Source: Candidatus Fusicatenibacter intestinigallinarum (GTDB lineage Bacteria; Bacillota; Clostridia; Lachnospirales; Lachnospiraceae). From it: DNA of 64,000 bases. Of this stretch, positions 49,581 to 58,352 are shown in pieces (position 1 is the stretch's first letter; the number at the start of each line of letters is the position of its first letter). Location: assembly GCA_019119555.1 (NCBI GenBank), contig DWWU01000041.1:1-64000 (forward strand), in the 5' to 3' direction. The notes under the pieces are model-generated. The model was not told the origin of the DNA and made no database searches. It worked only from the letters and a program-made list of their open reading frames with translations. Made by a program: the position numbers and the translations under genes.

Positions 49581-50029
49581 TGAAGTTCCACCCATTGCAT
49601 CAGGGGTTTTCTGATGGGCGGGGAGAGTTCCGCAGGAATTTCACTGAACGCAAAAAATTTCAGTTCTTCCACTTCCTGTTCCTGTTTTTGCAGGGTTCCG
49701 GTATAATCCCGACAGATATAAACGATATCAATATTGGAAACTTCGTCTCCATTCGGGTAGATATAATGCAGGTCCTTTCCGGAAAACACACCGAATAGTT
49801 CCAGACGGTTGGCGGTCAGACCCGTCTCTTCAAACAGTTCTCTCTTTGCAGCGTCCTCCACCGTCTCATCCAGCTCTACGGAACCGCCGCAATATCCCCA
49901 GCAGTGGTTATCGCTTCTTCGCTGCAGAAGAATCCGCCCTTTTTCATCTTCCACAATTACGCTGGCTCCCACCTGCAGCAGTGGTCTGTGACCGACGATT
50001 TTTCTCAGTTCCATAATATAATCAGACAT
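49550..50029 (-). CDS. NUDIX hydrolase
   Basis: GGSVELDETVEDAAKRELFEETGL Nudix box. Confidence 0.92.
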   Translation of the reverse strand: MSDYIMELRKIVGHRPLLQVGASVIVEDEKGRILLQRRSDNHCWGYCGGSVELDETVEDAAKRELFEETGLTANRLELFGVFSGKDLHYIYPNGDEVSNIDIVYICRDYTGTLQKQEQEVEELKFFAFSEIPAELSPPIRKPLMQWVELQKEKAGGSSL

Positions 50030-50067
50030 AGGCACTGTTCCTCCGTTTTTTTTCGTATGCCTGTTAA

Positions 50068-50096
50068 ATTATAGCATGACCGGATTTTTCCGGCAA
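50068..50096 (-). promoter_or_regulatory. Promoter TTGCCG-N17-TATAAT (minus strand) for the NUDIX gene
   Basis: Hexamers and spacing. Confidence 0.6.
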
Positions 50097-50110
50097 TGTG
50101 TGAAAGAAAG

Positions 50111-50172
50111 CTTTTCAATGGCCGGACACCATACCCGTTCCCCTGGCGGAACGGGTATGGCGTCTGGCCGGG
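50111..50172. repeat. Family-5-containing long hairpin
   Basis: TTTTCAATGGCCGGACACCATACCCGTTCCcctggcGGAACGGGTATGGCGTCTGGCCGG. Confidence 0.75.
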
Positions 50173-50269
50173 GAGATTGTTCCCAGGGATGAAATGAAAA
50201 AAAGTATTCAGCATCCATATGTTTTGTGGTATGATAGGAGAGAATATGAAAAAAGGAGCATGAAAACAA

Positions 50270-51505
50270 ATGAGTATCCGGATGATTGGAATTGATCACA
50301 GCCTGGCAGCAGTGGATATCAGGGCGAAGTTTTCGTTCACCAAAAAGAGTGCTGCGGAGGCGATGGAGCAATTCAGAGAACTGGAAGGAGTGAAGGGCTG
50401 CGTTCTTCTTTCCACTTGCAATCGTATGGAACTGTGGGCGAGCACCACAAAGGAATGCGAGCAGGATCTTCTCGTCTGGCTGTGCCATTACAAAGGACTT
50501 GCGCCGTTTGAGTATGACCGGTATTTTGTCAGAAGAGAAGGGAAAGACGCGGTGGAGCATCTGTTTGCATTGGCCTGCGGGCTGAAATCCATGATCCTGG
50601 CGGAGGATCAGATTCTGACGCAGGTGCGGGAGGCGCTTTCTCTTTCCAGGGAAAATTACTGCGCGGACAATGTGCTGGAGGTATTGTTCCGGGGCGCAGT
50701 GACGGCGGCCAAGCGTGTCAAGACCGAGGTGGTTTTCACCCACGCGAACAGTACCGCCATGGACCGGGCCATTGCCATGCTTGCGGATACAGGTTACAGT
50801 CTGAAGGGGAAGACCTGTATGGTGATTGGAAACGGAGAGATGGGACGGCTGGCAGCGCTGACTCTGAAGCGCGCGGGCGCCGATGTGACGGTGACTGTGC
50901 GCCAGTACAGAAGCGGCGTCGTCAATATTCCCGAAGGGTGCAGACGAATCAATTACGGAGACCGGATGGAGCTGTTTCCGTCCTGTGATCTGGTGGTGAG
51001 CGCTACTTCCAGTCCCAACTATACGATTCGCAGGGAACTGCTGGACGGAATACGTCTGGAACACCCGATGATTCTTATCGATCTGGCGGTGCCGAGGGAT
51101 ATTGAACCTTCGATCGGAGAGATGGAGCAGATTTCCCTGTATGATATTGACGCTTTTCGGCTGCGGGGAGACGAGGGCAACGAGGCGGCCCTGGAGCAGG
51201 CGCACAGGATTCTGGAGGAGGAAATGGCGGATTTCTATCTCTGGTATGAAGGACGGGATTTTGTGCCGCGGATCAAACATGTGGAGGCGGAGGCTGTGGA
51301 AGATCTGAATCTCCGGATTCAGAAAATCCTGCGGAAGCTGCCGATGGAAGAACAGGAGCAGAAACGCCTGAAGCAGCAGATCGATACGGCAGTGGAAAAG
51401 GTTGTCAATAAGATGCTGTTCGGAATGAAAAATTCCATGGAGCGGGAAAATTTTCTCGCCTGTCTGTCGAGTCTGGAAAAACTGTATCGGGAAGAGGAGA
51501 AATAG
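50270..51505 (+). CDS. hemA: Glutamyl-tRNA reductase
   Basis: LLSTCNRMELWAS, AEDQILTQVREAL, VIGNGEMGRLAALTL. Confidence 0.94.
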   Translation: MSIRMIGIDHSLAAVDIRAKFSFTKKSAAEAMEQFRELEGVKGCVLLSTCNRMELWASTTKECEQDLLVWLCHYKGLAPFEYDRYFVRREGKDAVEHLFALACGLKSMILAEDQILTQVREALSLSRENYCADNVLEVLFRGAVTAAKRVKTEVVFTHANSTAMDRAIAMLADTGYSLKGKTCMVIGNGEMGRLAALTLKRAGADVTVTVRQYRSGVVNIPEGCRRINYGDRMELFPSCDLVVSATSSPNYTIRRELLDGIRLEHPMILIDLAVPRDIEPSIGEMEQISLYDIDAFRLRGDEGNEAALEQAHRILEEEMADFYLWYEGRDFVPRIKHVEAEAVEDLNLRIQKILRKLPMEEQEQKRLKQQIDTAVEKVVNKMLFGMKNSMERENFLACLSSLEKLYREEEK

Positions 51506-51528
51506 TAACCGTTCAAAGGAACGGTTAC
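51505..51528. repeat. Family-1 variant palindrome directly after the hemA stop
   Basis: GTAACCGTTC-AAAG-GAACGGTTAC. Confidence 0.8.
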
Positions 51529-51557
51529 CAGAATTTATCACGTCAGGAGGAAAACGC

Positions 51558-52442
51558 ATGAAAATTCGGATTGGCAGCAGGGAAAGCCGGCTGGCGGTGA
51601 TTCAGAGCGAGATCGTTCAGCACTGGCTGGAGGAACATGTCTCTGATGCAGAGGTTTCATTGATAACGATGAAGACAACGGGAGACATTATTCTTGACCG
51701 TCCGCTTGCCCAGGTGGGAGGAAAAGGACTTTTTGTCAAGGAGCTGGACCGGGCGTTGATGGACGGACGGACGGATCTTTCCGTTCACAGCCTGAAGGAT
51801 CTTCCGATGGAAGTTTCGGAGGAACTTCCGGTGGTGGCCTATTCCCGCAGAGAGGATGAACGGGACGCTCTGATTCTCCCGGAAGGCACAGACGAAATTG
51901 ATTTTTCAAAACCGATCGGCACCTCAAGCCTCCGGAGAGTTCTGCAGCTGAAGCGGCTGTACCCGGAGGCGTCTTTTGAGAGCGTGCGGGGAAATCTCGT
52001 GACCCGTCTGAGAAAGCTGGAGGAAGGAAAGTATTCCGCACTGATTCTGGCGGCTGCGGGAGTAAAGCGGATGGGACTGGAACACCGGATCCGCCGGTAT
52101 TTTACCGTGGACGAAGTAATCCCGGCGGCCGGACAGGGAATCCTTGCGGTACAGGGACGCCGGGGACAGGATTACAGTTACCTGGAAGGGTATGATGACA
52201 GGAACGGTCGGTATGCGGCGCTGGCGGAAAGAGCCTTTGTGCGTGCGCTGGATGGAGGATGTTCCTCACCGGTTGCGGCGCACGCGGTGATCTGCGAGGA
52301 CCGACTGACACTGACCGGATTATATTACGGCGGAGACGGCGATCATTATGAGACGGCGGTTCTTGACGGAGACGTTTCCGACGCGGAAAAAATCGGACTG
52401 GCGCTGGCAGGACAGTTCAGAAAGGATCTGCAGACAGAATGA
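51558..52442 (+). CDS. hemC: Hydroxymethylbilane synthase
   Basis: RIGSRESRLAVIQSE, GTSSLRRVLQLKRLYP, LDGGCSSPVAAHA. Confidence 0.95.
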   Translation: MKIRIGSRESRLAVIQSEIVQHWLEEHVSDAEVSLITMKTTGDIILDRPLAQVGGKGLFVKELDRALMDGRTDLSVHSLKDLPMEVSEELPVVAYSRREDERDALILPEGTDEIDFSKPIGTSSLRRVLQLKRLYPEASFESVRGNLVTRLRKLEEGKYSALILAAAGVKRMGLEHRIRRYFTVDEVIPAAGQGILAVQGRRGQDYSYLEGYDDRNGRYAALAERAFVRALDGGCSSPVAAHAVICEDRLTLTGLYYGGDGDHYETAVLDGDVSDAEKIGLALAGQFRKDLQTE

Positions 52443-54043
52443 CAGAACAGGAAAAACAGAGACCAACAGATGGCCGGACAGGCGGAGAAATACATACAGA
52501 AAACGGAGAACCCAAAAAGAAGATCGGAAAAGTCTGGCTGGTAGGCGCCGGGCCGGGGGATGTGGGGCTGCTGACCCTGAAAGGGGCGCGTGTGCTGGAA
52601 CAGGCGGAGGTGGTTGTCTATGACAGTCTGGTCGGAGACGGCGTTCTTGCCAAGATTCCTCAGGGGATCCGAACGATTAACGTCGGAAAACGGGCCGGAC
52701 ATCATACGATGCCCCAGGAACAGATCAATCAGGTGCTTCTGGAGGAAGCAGAAGCGGGGCGCCGTGTGGTCCGCCTGAAAGGAGGAGACCCGTTTCTGTT
52801 CGGCAGGGGCGGCGAAGAACTGGAACTGCTGGCAGAGCATAAAATTCCTTTTGAGATTGTTCCGGGGATTACATCGGCGATTGCGGTGCCGGCTTACAAC
52901 GGAATTCCTGTGACCCACAGAGATTTCTGTTCGTCCGTTCATATTATTACGGGACATCAGCGGAAAGGCGAACCGCTGAACATAGATTTTGACGCGCTGG
53001 TGCGGATAAAAGGAACGCTTGTGTTCCTGATGGGAATTTCCGCACTGCCGGCGATCATGCAGGGACTTCTGGAGGCCGGGATGCATCCGGACATGCCCTG
53101 CGCGGTACTCTCCCGCGGAACAACGGCCTTTCAGAGCTGTCTGGAGAGCACGGTGGGGCAAATGGAGCAGACGGTGCGGGAACAGGGAGTTGTGACTCCG
53201 GCTATTATTGTTGTGGGAAAGGTCTGCGTACTGCACCGGGAATTTTCCTGGTACGAAAAACTTCCCCTGTCCGGCTGCCGGGTGATTGTGACACGTCCCC
53301 GCGGACGTTCCGGCAGGATGAGCAGACTGCTGCGTGCGAAGGGAGCGGAGGTTCTGGAACTGCCGTCGATCGAGACGGTTCCGTCCGGGGACCTGTCCGG
53401 ACTGGCCGCGGCGCTGGAAAATCTGGGAGCGTATCACTGGACTGCGTTTACCAGCCCCTACGGAGTGATGCTGTTTTTTGAGGAGCTTCTGAAAAGCGGA
53501 CGGGATGCGAGGGCCCTTGCCGGTCTGAAGTTTGCGGCAATCGGCGAGGGGACGAAGAAAGCGCTGGCAGAGCACGGGATACGCGCGGATCTTCTCCCGG
53601 ATGTTTATGACGGCGCCCATCTTGGCATGGCGCTGGCGGAAACATGCGGTTCGGGAGAACGGATCCTTCTGCCCAGGGCTGCCATTGGCTCGGAGGAAAT
53701 TCTTGCGGCGCTGGCAGTCCGGAAGGATCTGACGGTGGACGACGTTCCTGTTTATGAGACTCGGTACACCGGACCGGAGGTTCTGGATGAGACGAAACTG
53801 TTCGTGGAAGGCGCGGTGACGCTGGCGGTATTTACCAGCGCTTCCACTGTCCGCGGTTTTGCGTCGGCGGCGCCCGGTCTGGATCTCCGCCGGGTAACCG
53901 CAGTCTGCATCGGACAGCAGACTGCAGCGGCGGCCAAAGAATTCGGAATGAAAACGGAGATCGCCAGAAAGGCAACAATGGAAAGCCTTGCCGACTGTGT
54001 GGAACAGGTGTATCGGAAGATCAGGCCGACGGATGTATGCTGA
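52439..54043 (+). CDS. cobA-hemD: Fused uroporphyrinogen-III C-methyltransferase / uroporphyrinogen-III synthase
   Basis: [34 protein letters not shown] ... [18 protein letters not shown]-terminal HemD-like half. Confidence 0.93.
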   Translation: MTEQEKQRPTDGRTGGEIHTENGEPKKKIGKVWLVGAGPGDVGLLTLKGARVLEQAEVVVYDSLVGDGVLAKIPQGIRTINVGKRAGHHTMPQEQINQVLLEEAEAGRRVVRLKGGDPFLFGRGGEELELLAEHKIPFEIVPGITSAIAVPAYNGIPVTHRDFCSSVHIITGHQRKGEPLNIDFDALVRIKGTLVFLMGISALPAIMQGLLEAGMHPDMPCAVLSRGTTAFQSCLESTVGQMEQTVREQGVVTPAIIVVGKVCVLHREFSWYEKLPLSGCRVIVTRPRGRSGRMSRLLRAKGAEVLELPSIETVPSGDLSGLAAALENLGAYHWTAFTSPYGVMLFFEELLKSGRDARALAGLKFAAIGEGTKKALAEHGIRADLLPDVYDGAHLGMALAETCGSGERILLPRAAIGSEEILAALAVRKDLTVDDVPVYETRYTGPEVLDETKLFVEGAVTLAVFTSASTVRGFASAAPGLDLRRVTAVCIGQQTAAAAKEFGMKTEIARKATMESLADCVEQVYRKIRPTDVC

Positions 54044-54082
54044 CAGGAACGCGGCGGACATCTGCAGGAAAAAGTGAACAAG

Positions 54083-54110
54083 GTTGCCGTTCAGCCGGCT
54101 GAACGGCGAC
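54083..54110. repeat. Family-1 intergenic palindrome
   Basis: GTTGCCGTTCAGCCGGCTGAACGGCGAC. Confidence 0.8.
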
Positions 54111-54141
54111 AGAACAAGAAGTACGTCAGGAGGAAGACAAA

Positions 54142-55434
54142 ATGAAAACAGAGACATCAGACAAACTGTATCAGGAAGCTGTAAAATATATTCCGGGAGG
54201 TGTGAACTCGCCGGTGCGTGCATATGGAAACGTTCATATGAGCCCGCGGTTTATCCAGGGAGCGACCGGACCGTATGTGTTTGACGCGGACGGGAACAAG
54301 TATGTGGACTATGTCTGCTCCTGGGGACCGATGATTCTCGGCCATAATAACCAGGAAGTGCTTCACGCGGTGGTCCGTGCCTGTGACAATGGCCTTAGCT
54401 TTGGCGCAGCTACGGCGATTGAAGTGGAGATGGCGAAGTTTATCTGCGAGAACGTGCCTGCGATCGAGATGATCCGTATGGTAAATTCCGGTACAGAGGC
54501 AGTGATGAGCGCTGTCCGGGCGGCGAGGGGATTTACCGGAAGAAACAAGATTATCAAATTTATGGGATGCTACCATGGACACAGCGACTGTCTGCTGGTA
54601 AAGGCAGGCTCCGGCGTGATGACTGCAGGAATTCCGGACAGCGCCGGCGTTCCGAAGGGCTGTACCGAAGACACGCTTTCCGCGGTATATAACGATCTGA
54701 ACAGCGTGGAAGAACTGCTGGACAACAATAAGGATCAGGTAGCGGCCATCATCGTTGAGCCTGTGGCGGCGAATATGGGCGTTGTGCCGCCGAAGGAGGG
54801 ATTTCTCCAGGGACTGCGCCGTCTCTGCGACAAGCATCAGGCACTTCTGATCTTTGATGAGGTGATTACCGGTTTCCGTCTGGGATTCACCGGAGCTTCC
54901 GGAAAGTACCAGGTGCGTCCGGATCTGATCACTTACGGAAAGATTATCGGCGCAGGCATGCCGGTGGGGGCTTACGGCGGAAGAAAAGAGATCATGGAGA
55001 TGGTTGCTCCCTGCGGACCGGTTTATCAGGCGGGAACCCTCAGCGGAAATCCGGTGGCGATGGCGGCTGGTCTGACGCAGCTGAAATATCTTTATAACAA
55101 TCCGAAGATTTACGAAGATCTTACTGCAAAAGGGGAAAAACTGTACGGCGGAATGCAGGAACTTCTGCGCCGGTATCAGGTGCCGTATACGGTCAACTAT
55201 GTGGATTCTCTGGGCTGCATGTTCTGTACGCCGCAGGAGGTCGGAAATTACGCGCAGGCAAAAACCTCAGACACCGCAGCGTTTGCCGATTATTTTGCGT
55301 GGATGATCAATCATGGTTTCCATCTGGCATCCTCCCAGTTTGAGGCAATGTTCCTCTCTGAGGCACATACTGACGAAATCATTGACGACACACTGAACAC
55401 GGTGGAAGATTATCTGAGAGAGCGAAAAGACTGA
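54142..55434 (+). CDS. hemL: Glutamate-1-semialdehyde 2,1-aminomutase
   Basis: YIPGGVNSPVRAYGNV, GCYHGHSDCLLVKAGSG, LIFDEVITGFR. Confidence 0.95.
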   Translation: MKTETSDKLYQEAVKYIPGGVNSPVRAYGNVHMSPRFIQGATGPYVFDADGNKYVDYVCSWGPMILGHNNQEVLHAVVRACDNGLSFGAATAIEVEMAKFICENVPAIEMIRMVNSGTEAVMSAVRAARGFTGRNKIIKFMGCYHGHSDCLLVKAGSGVMTAGIPDSAGVPKGCTEDTLSAVYNDLNSVEELLDNNKDQVAAIIVEPVAANMGVVPPKEGFLQGLRRLCDKHQALLIFDEVITGFRLGFTGASGKYQVRPDLITYGKIIGAGMPVGAYGGRKEIMEMVAPCGPVYQAGTLSGNPVAMAAGLTQLKYLYNNPKIYEDLTAKGEKLYGGMQELLRRYQVPYTVNYVDSLGCMFCTPQEVGNYAQAKTSDTAAFADYFAWMINHGFHLASSQFEAMFLSEAHTDEIIDDTLNTVEDYLRERKD

Positions 55435-55453
55435 GTATCAGAAGGAGGAGATC

Positions 55454-56659
55454 ATGCAGACAGGTCTGGAAGATGCCTATCTTGTGAAAGACGGGAAAAA
55501 GCTTCGTCTTGGATACACAACAGGCTCCTGCGCCGCAGCGGCGGCGCAGGCGGCGGCCATATGTCTTCTGACCGGAAACAGACCGGACCGTGCGGAGCTG
55601 ATGACGCCGAAAGGAATTCAGCTTTGCCTTCCGGTCTGTTTTTTTCAGGAGACAGAATGTGAAGTGACTTTTGGTGTAAAGAAGGATGGAGGCGATGATC
55701 CGGATGCCACCCACGGGCTGTGGATTCTGGCGACGGTCAGCCGGCTGACAGAACCGGAAATTGTGATTGATGGCGGCAAAGGGGTTGGCCGTGTTACACG
55801 CTCGGGGTTGGATCAGCCTCCGGGCGCTGCCGCCATCAACCGGGTGCCCCGGGCGATGATCCGGGAGCAGGTGCTGAAAGTCATGCAGAAGGAAGGATAT
55901 CCGGGGGGAATCAGAGTTGTGATTTCTGTTCCGGAAGGAGAGGAGACAGCAAAGCGGACGTTTAATCCCCGGCTGGGCATTGTCGGAGGAATTTCGATTC
56001 TCGGTACCAGCGGGATTGTAATGCCCATGAGCGAGGAAGCGCTGATCGCGACGATCCGTGTGGAGATGGAAATGCGGCGGGCGTCCGGAAGCCGGTATCT
56101 GCTGATGGTACCCGGAAATTACGGGGAGGATTTTCTTTCCAGATATCCACAGGTTGACACGGAGCAGGCGGTGAAATGCAGCAATTATGTGGGCGCGGTT
56201 CTTGAGATGGCGGTGGAGATGGGGTTTGAGGGAATTCTGTTTGTCGCTCATATCGGGAAATTCATCAAAGTGTCCGGAGGGATTATGAATACCCACTCTC
56301 ATCAGGCGGACTGCCGTGCGGAACTGCTGGCGGCGCAGGCGCTGCGGCGTGGGGCGGATCCGGAAACCGTCCGGAGGATTCTGGCGACGGACACGACAGA
56401 GGAAGCGGTGGAGATTCTGGTCCATGCAGGCTGTCTGAGCGAGACTATGGAAGAGGTAATGGAACGGATTGTGTTTTATATGCAGCATCACACAGAGGGA
56501 CGCATCCGTACGGAGGCGATTGTTTTTTCCAGCTGGCATGGAGTGTTGGGAGAAAGCGCCGGGGCAGGGGAACTGATCAGACAGTTTCAGAAAAAGTCAA
56601 AAACCCCGCAGCAAGCTACGGGGCATCAAACTTGTCCAGGCGAAGAAGAAAAAGGGTGA
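55454..56659 (+). CDS. cbiD: Cobalt-precorrin-5B (C1)-methyltransferase
   Basis: LRLGYTTGSCAAAAAQAAA, GKGVGRVTRSGLDQPPGAAAINRVPRAMI, HIGKFIKVSGG. Confidence 0.94.
   Translation: MQTGLEDAYLVKDGKKLRLGYTTGSCAAAAAQAAAICLLTGNRPDRAELMTPKGIQLCLPVCFFQETECEVTFGVKKDGGDDPDATHGLWILATVSRLTEPEIVIDGGKGVGRVTRSGLDQPPGAAAINRVPRAMIREQVLKVMQKEGYPGGIRVVISVPEGEETAKRTFNPRLGIVGGISILGTSGIVMPMSEEALIATIRVEMEMRRASGSRYLLMVPGNYGEDFLSRYPQVDTEQAVKCSNYVGAVLEMAVEMGFEGILFVAHIGKFIKVSGGIMNTHSHQADCRAELLAAQALRRGADPETVRRILATDTTEEAVEILVHAGCLSETMEEVMERIVFYMQHHTEGRIRTEAIVFSSWHGVLGESAGAGELIRQFQKKSKTPQQATGHQTCPGEEEKG
56604..56623. repeat. Hairpin CCCCGCAGC-AA-GCTACGGGG inside the 3' end of cbiD, A-tract on its 5' side
   Basis: AAAAAGTCAAAAACCCCGCAGCAAGCTACGGGGC. 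Confidence 0.7.
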
Positions 56660-56669
56660 GCAGGGATGG

Positions 56670-57764
56670 ATGAGGTGTATTTTCAGAGTGAAGGTGTATT
56701 TTCAGAGTGAGTTTCAGGGCGGAGAAAAGCCGGGAGAACAGGGAAAACCGGGCGTGAAGGTGATCGTCGGGAAGGAATTTTCCCGGGAAGGAAAGTACTG
56801 GAAGATTCCGGCTGTCTATTTGTTTGATGAAGGGATCGTGATGGATCTCTGCTGTCGGGTTGCTCCGGATGCACTGAAAAAATATTACAGCGAACGAAAA
56901 CGGTTTTCCAGGCAGGGCTGGACGGATCCGGAAACCTTCGAATACTTCGAAGGAGAAAATCCCTGGCCGCGCAGTTACTGTGTCTGCCTGACAGTCAACG
57001 GAAAAGATCTTCGCCAGGAAGGTTCTTCGTCGGAAATCTGGATGCCGGAAAATACTGCCGGAGAGAAAGAAGCTGCCGCCGGACTGCAGGATTGTGAAAT
57101 CCGGAGGATTCTGGACGCGTATCAGTGTGACAGAGAATATGCATGGTATTTCAGCCGCTGCCGCTTTCGGTGGGCAGAAGGGGAAGCAGGAGAAACACCG
57201 GAGACGCTGCGCACAGTGACGGCAGAATTTGCGGCGGAACCACGGAAGGTTCCAGGATTCTGTTTTGTCACCAGAGAAGGTGAAGCGCCGAAATGTATTC
57301 CGTTTCACTGTCCTCTGAATGGAGAGGAAGGTGTGCTGAAGATCCGGGAATGCTTTTCCCGGAAACTGGATGAGGAAGTTTTTCGCGGGATTCCGTCGCT
57401 GCGGAAAAGAGCAGGCGGACAGGAACCGGAAACTGCGGATGTGGAATTTCCTTTGTACCAGACGGTGATATCCTGGAATACGGAACCGGAAGGGCTGCGC
57501 TCAGTCTGTTCGGTCACCGACTGCTGTCCTTCGGGCGGTCACCCGAGGAGAAAGAGAAAAGAAGACAGCGGACAGAAAACGGACCGCGGAACCACGGAAG
57601 TGATCGGCGCCAGCGCTGTCTGTGTATCCTATTCAGGAGGGGAGAACAGAGAAACCTCCTGGTCCGCTTCCGCTCTGACATTCGAAAAGCAGGCGGAGAC
57701 AAGATGGCAGGCAGATTTTTTTTGTGATGACGGGGACCATCTGCTGGTCGAAGTAATAAAGTAA
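56670..57764 (+). CDS. Uncharacterised protein; start codon context altered by a 19-bp tandem duplication
   Basis: 364-aa ORF following cbiD; no family recognised by eye. Confidence 0.7.
   Translation: MRCIFRVKVYFQSEFQGGEKPGEQGKPGVKVIVGKEFSREGKYWKIPAVYLFDEGIVMDLCCRVAPDALKKYYSERKRFSRQGWTDPETFEYFEGENPWPRSYCVCLTVNGKDLRQEGSSSEIWMPENTAGEKEAAAGLQDCEIRRILDAYQCDREYAWYFSRCRFRWAEGEAGETPETLRTVTAEFAAEPRKVPGFCFVTREGEAPKCIPFHCPLNGEEGVLKIRECFSRKLDEEVFRGIPSLRKRAGGQEPETADVEFPLYQTVISWNTEPEGLRSVCSVTDCCPSGGHPRRKRKEDSGQKTDRGTTEVIGASAVCVSYSGGENRETSWSASALTFEKQAETRWQADFFCDDGDHLLVEVIK
56673..56710 (+). repeat. Perfect 19-bp tandem duplication (AGGTGTATTTTCAGAGTGA x2)
   Basis: 56673-56691 and 56692-56710 are identical. 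Confidence 0.95.
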
Positions 57765-57769
57765 TCCTA

Positions 57770-57824
57770 TGCGCTGCGGCGTGACAGTTTATCAGGCTGT
57801 GTACGCCGCGGCGCATTTTTTGGC
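57770..57824 (+). terminator. Intrinsic terminator
   Basis: ATGCGCTGCGGCGT...ACGCCGCGGCGCATTTTTTGG. Confidence 0.8.
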
Positions 57825-57833
57825 GAATACTCT

Positions 57834-57890
57834 TGACATATATCTTCTACAAATGTAATATGTAATTGTACTACATAAGTAGAAAAGGAG
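57834..57890 (+). promoter_or_regulatory. Promoter (TTGACA...TAATAT) overlapped by BlaI/MecI-type operator motifs
   Basis: TTGACATATATCTTCTACAAATGTAATATG...TACTACATAAGTAGA; TACA-AA-TGTA dyad and CTAC-ATAA-GTAG dyad. Confidence 0.65.
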
Positions 57891-57898
57891 GAGGTATC

Positions 57899-58285
57899 AT
57901 GCGGAGGAAAATTCAGAAATTGCCTGATTCCGAACTGGACGTGATGATTGCCTTATGGAACGGACACGGGGAAATGACCAGAAGCGAGATCGAGGACTTT
58001 ATGAAGCGGAAAAAGAAACTGGCTCCGACAACGATCCTCACACTTCTTTCACGTCTGGAGAAGAAAAAATTTGTTTCCGTAAAAAAGGAAGGAAAAGCAA
58101 ATCTTTACCGTGCGCTTGTCACGCAGGAACAGTATCAGCAGCAGGAAGGGAAACATGTACTGGAAAAGCTGTATGGCAACTCGCTGAAAAATTTTGTGGC
58201 GACTCTGTATCAGGGGAAGCAGATCGACCAGAGTGACATTGAAGAACTGGAAGCTTTTCTGCAGGAATTAGAGAAAGACCAGTAA
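57899..58285 (+). CDS. BlaI/MecI/CopY family transcriptional regulator
   Basis: LPDSELDVMIALWNGHGEMTRSEIEDFMKRKKKLAPTTILTLLSRLEKKKFVSVKKEGKANLYRALV. Confidence 0.94.
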   Translation: MRRKIQKLPDSELDVMIALWNGHGEMTRSEIEDFMKRKKKLAPTTILTLLSRLEKKKFVSVKKEGKANLYRALVTQEQYQQQEGKHVLEKLYGNSLKNFVATLYQGKQIDQSDIEELEAFLQELEKDQ

Positions 58286-58309
58286 CAGTTCAGACGGCGG
58301 AACTGTTGC
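58282..58309. repeat. Family-1 palindrome whose first TAA is the blaI-like stop codon
   Basis: GTAACAGTTCAGACGGCGGAACTGTTGC. Confidence 0.75.
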
Positions 58310-58352
58310 AAAGACGACAGTCTGTGATGCAGCAGGAAAACGGAGGGGTATT

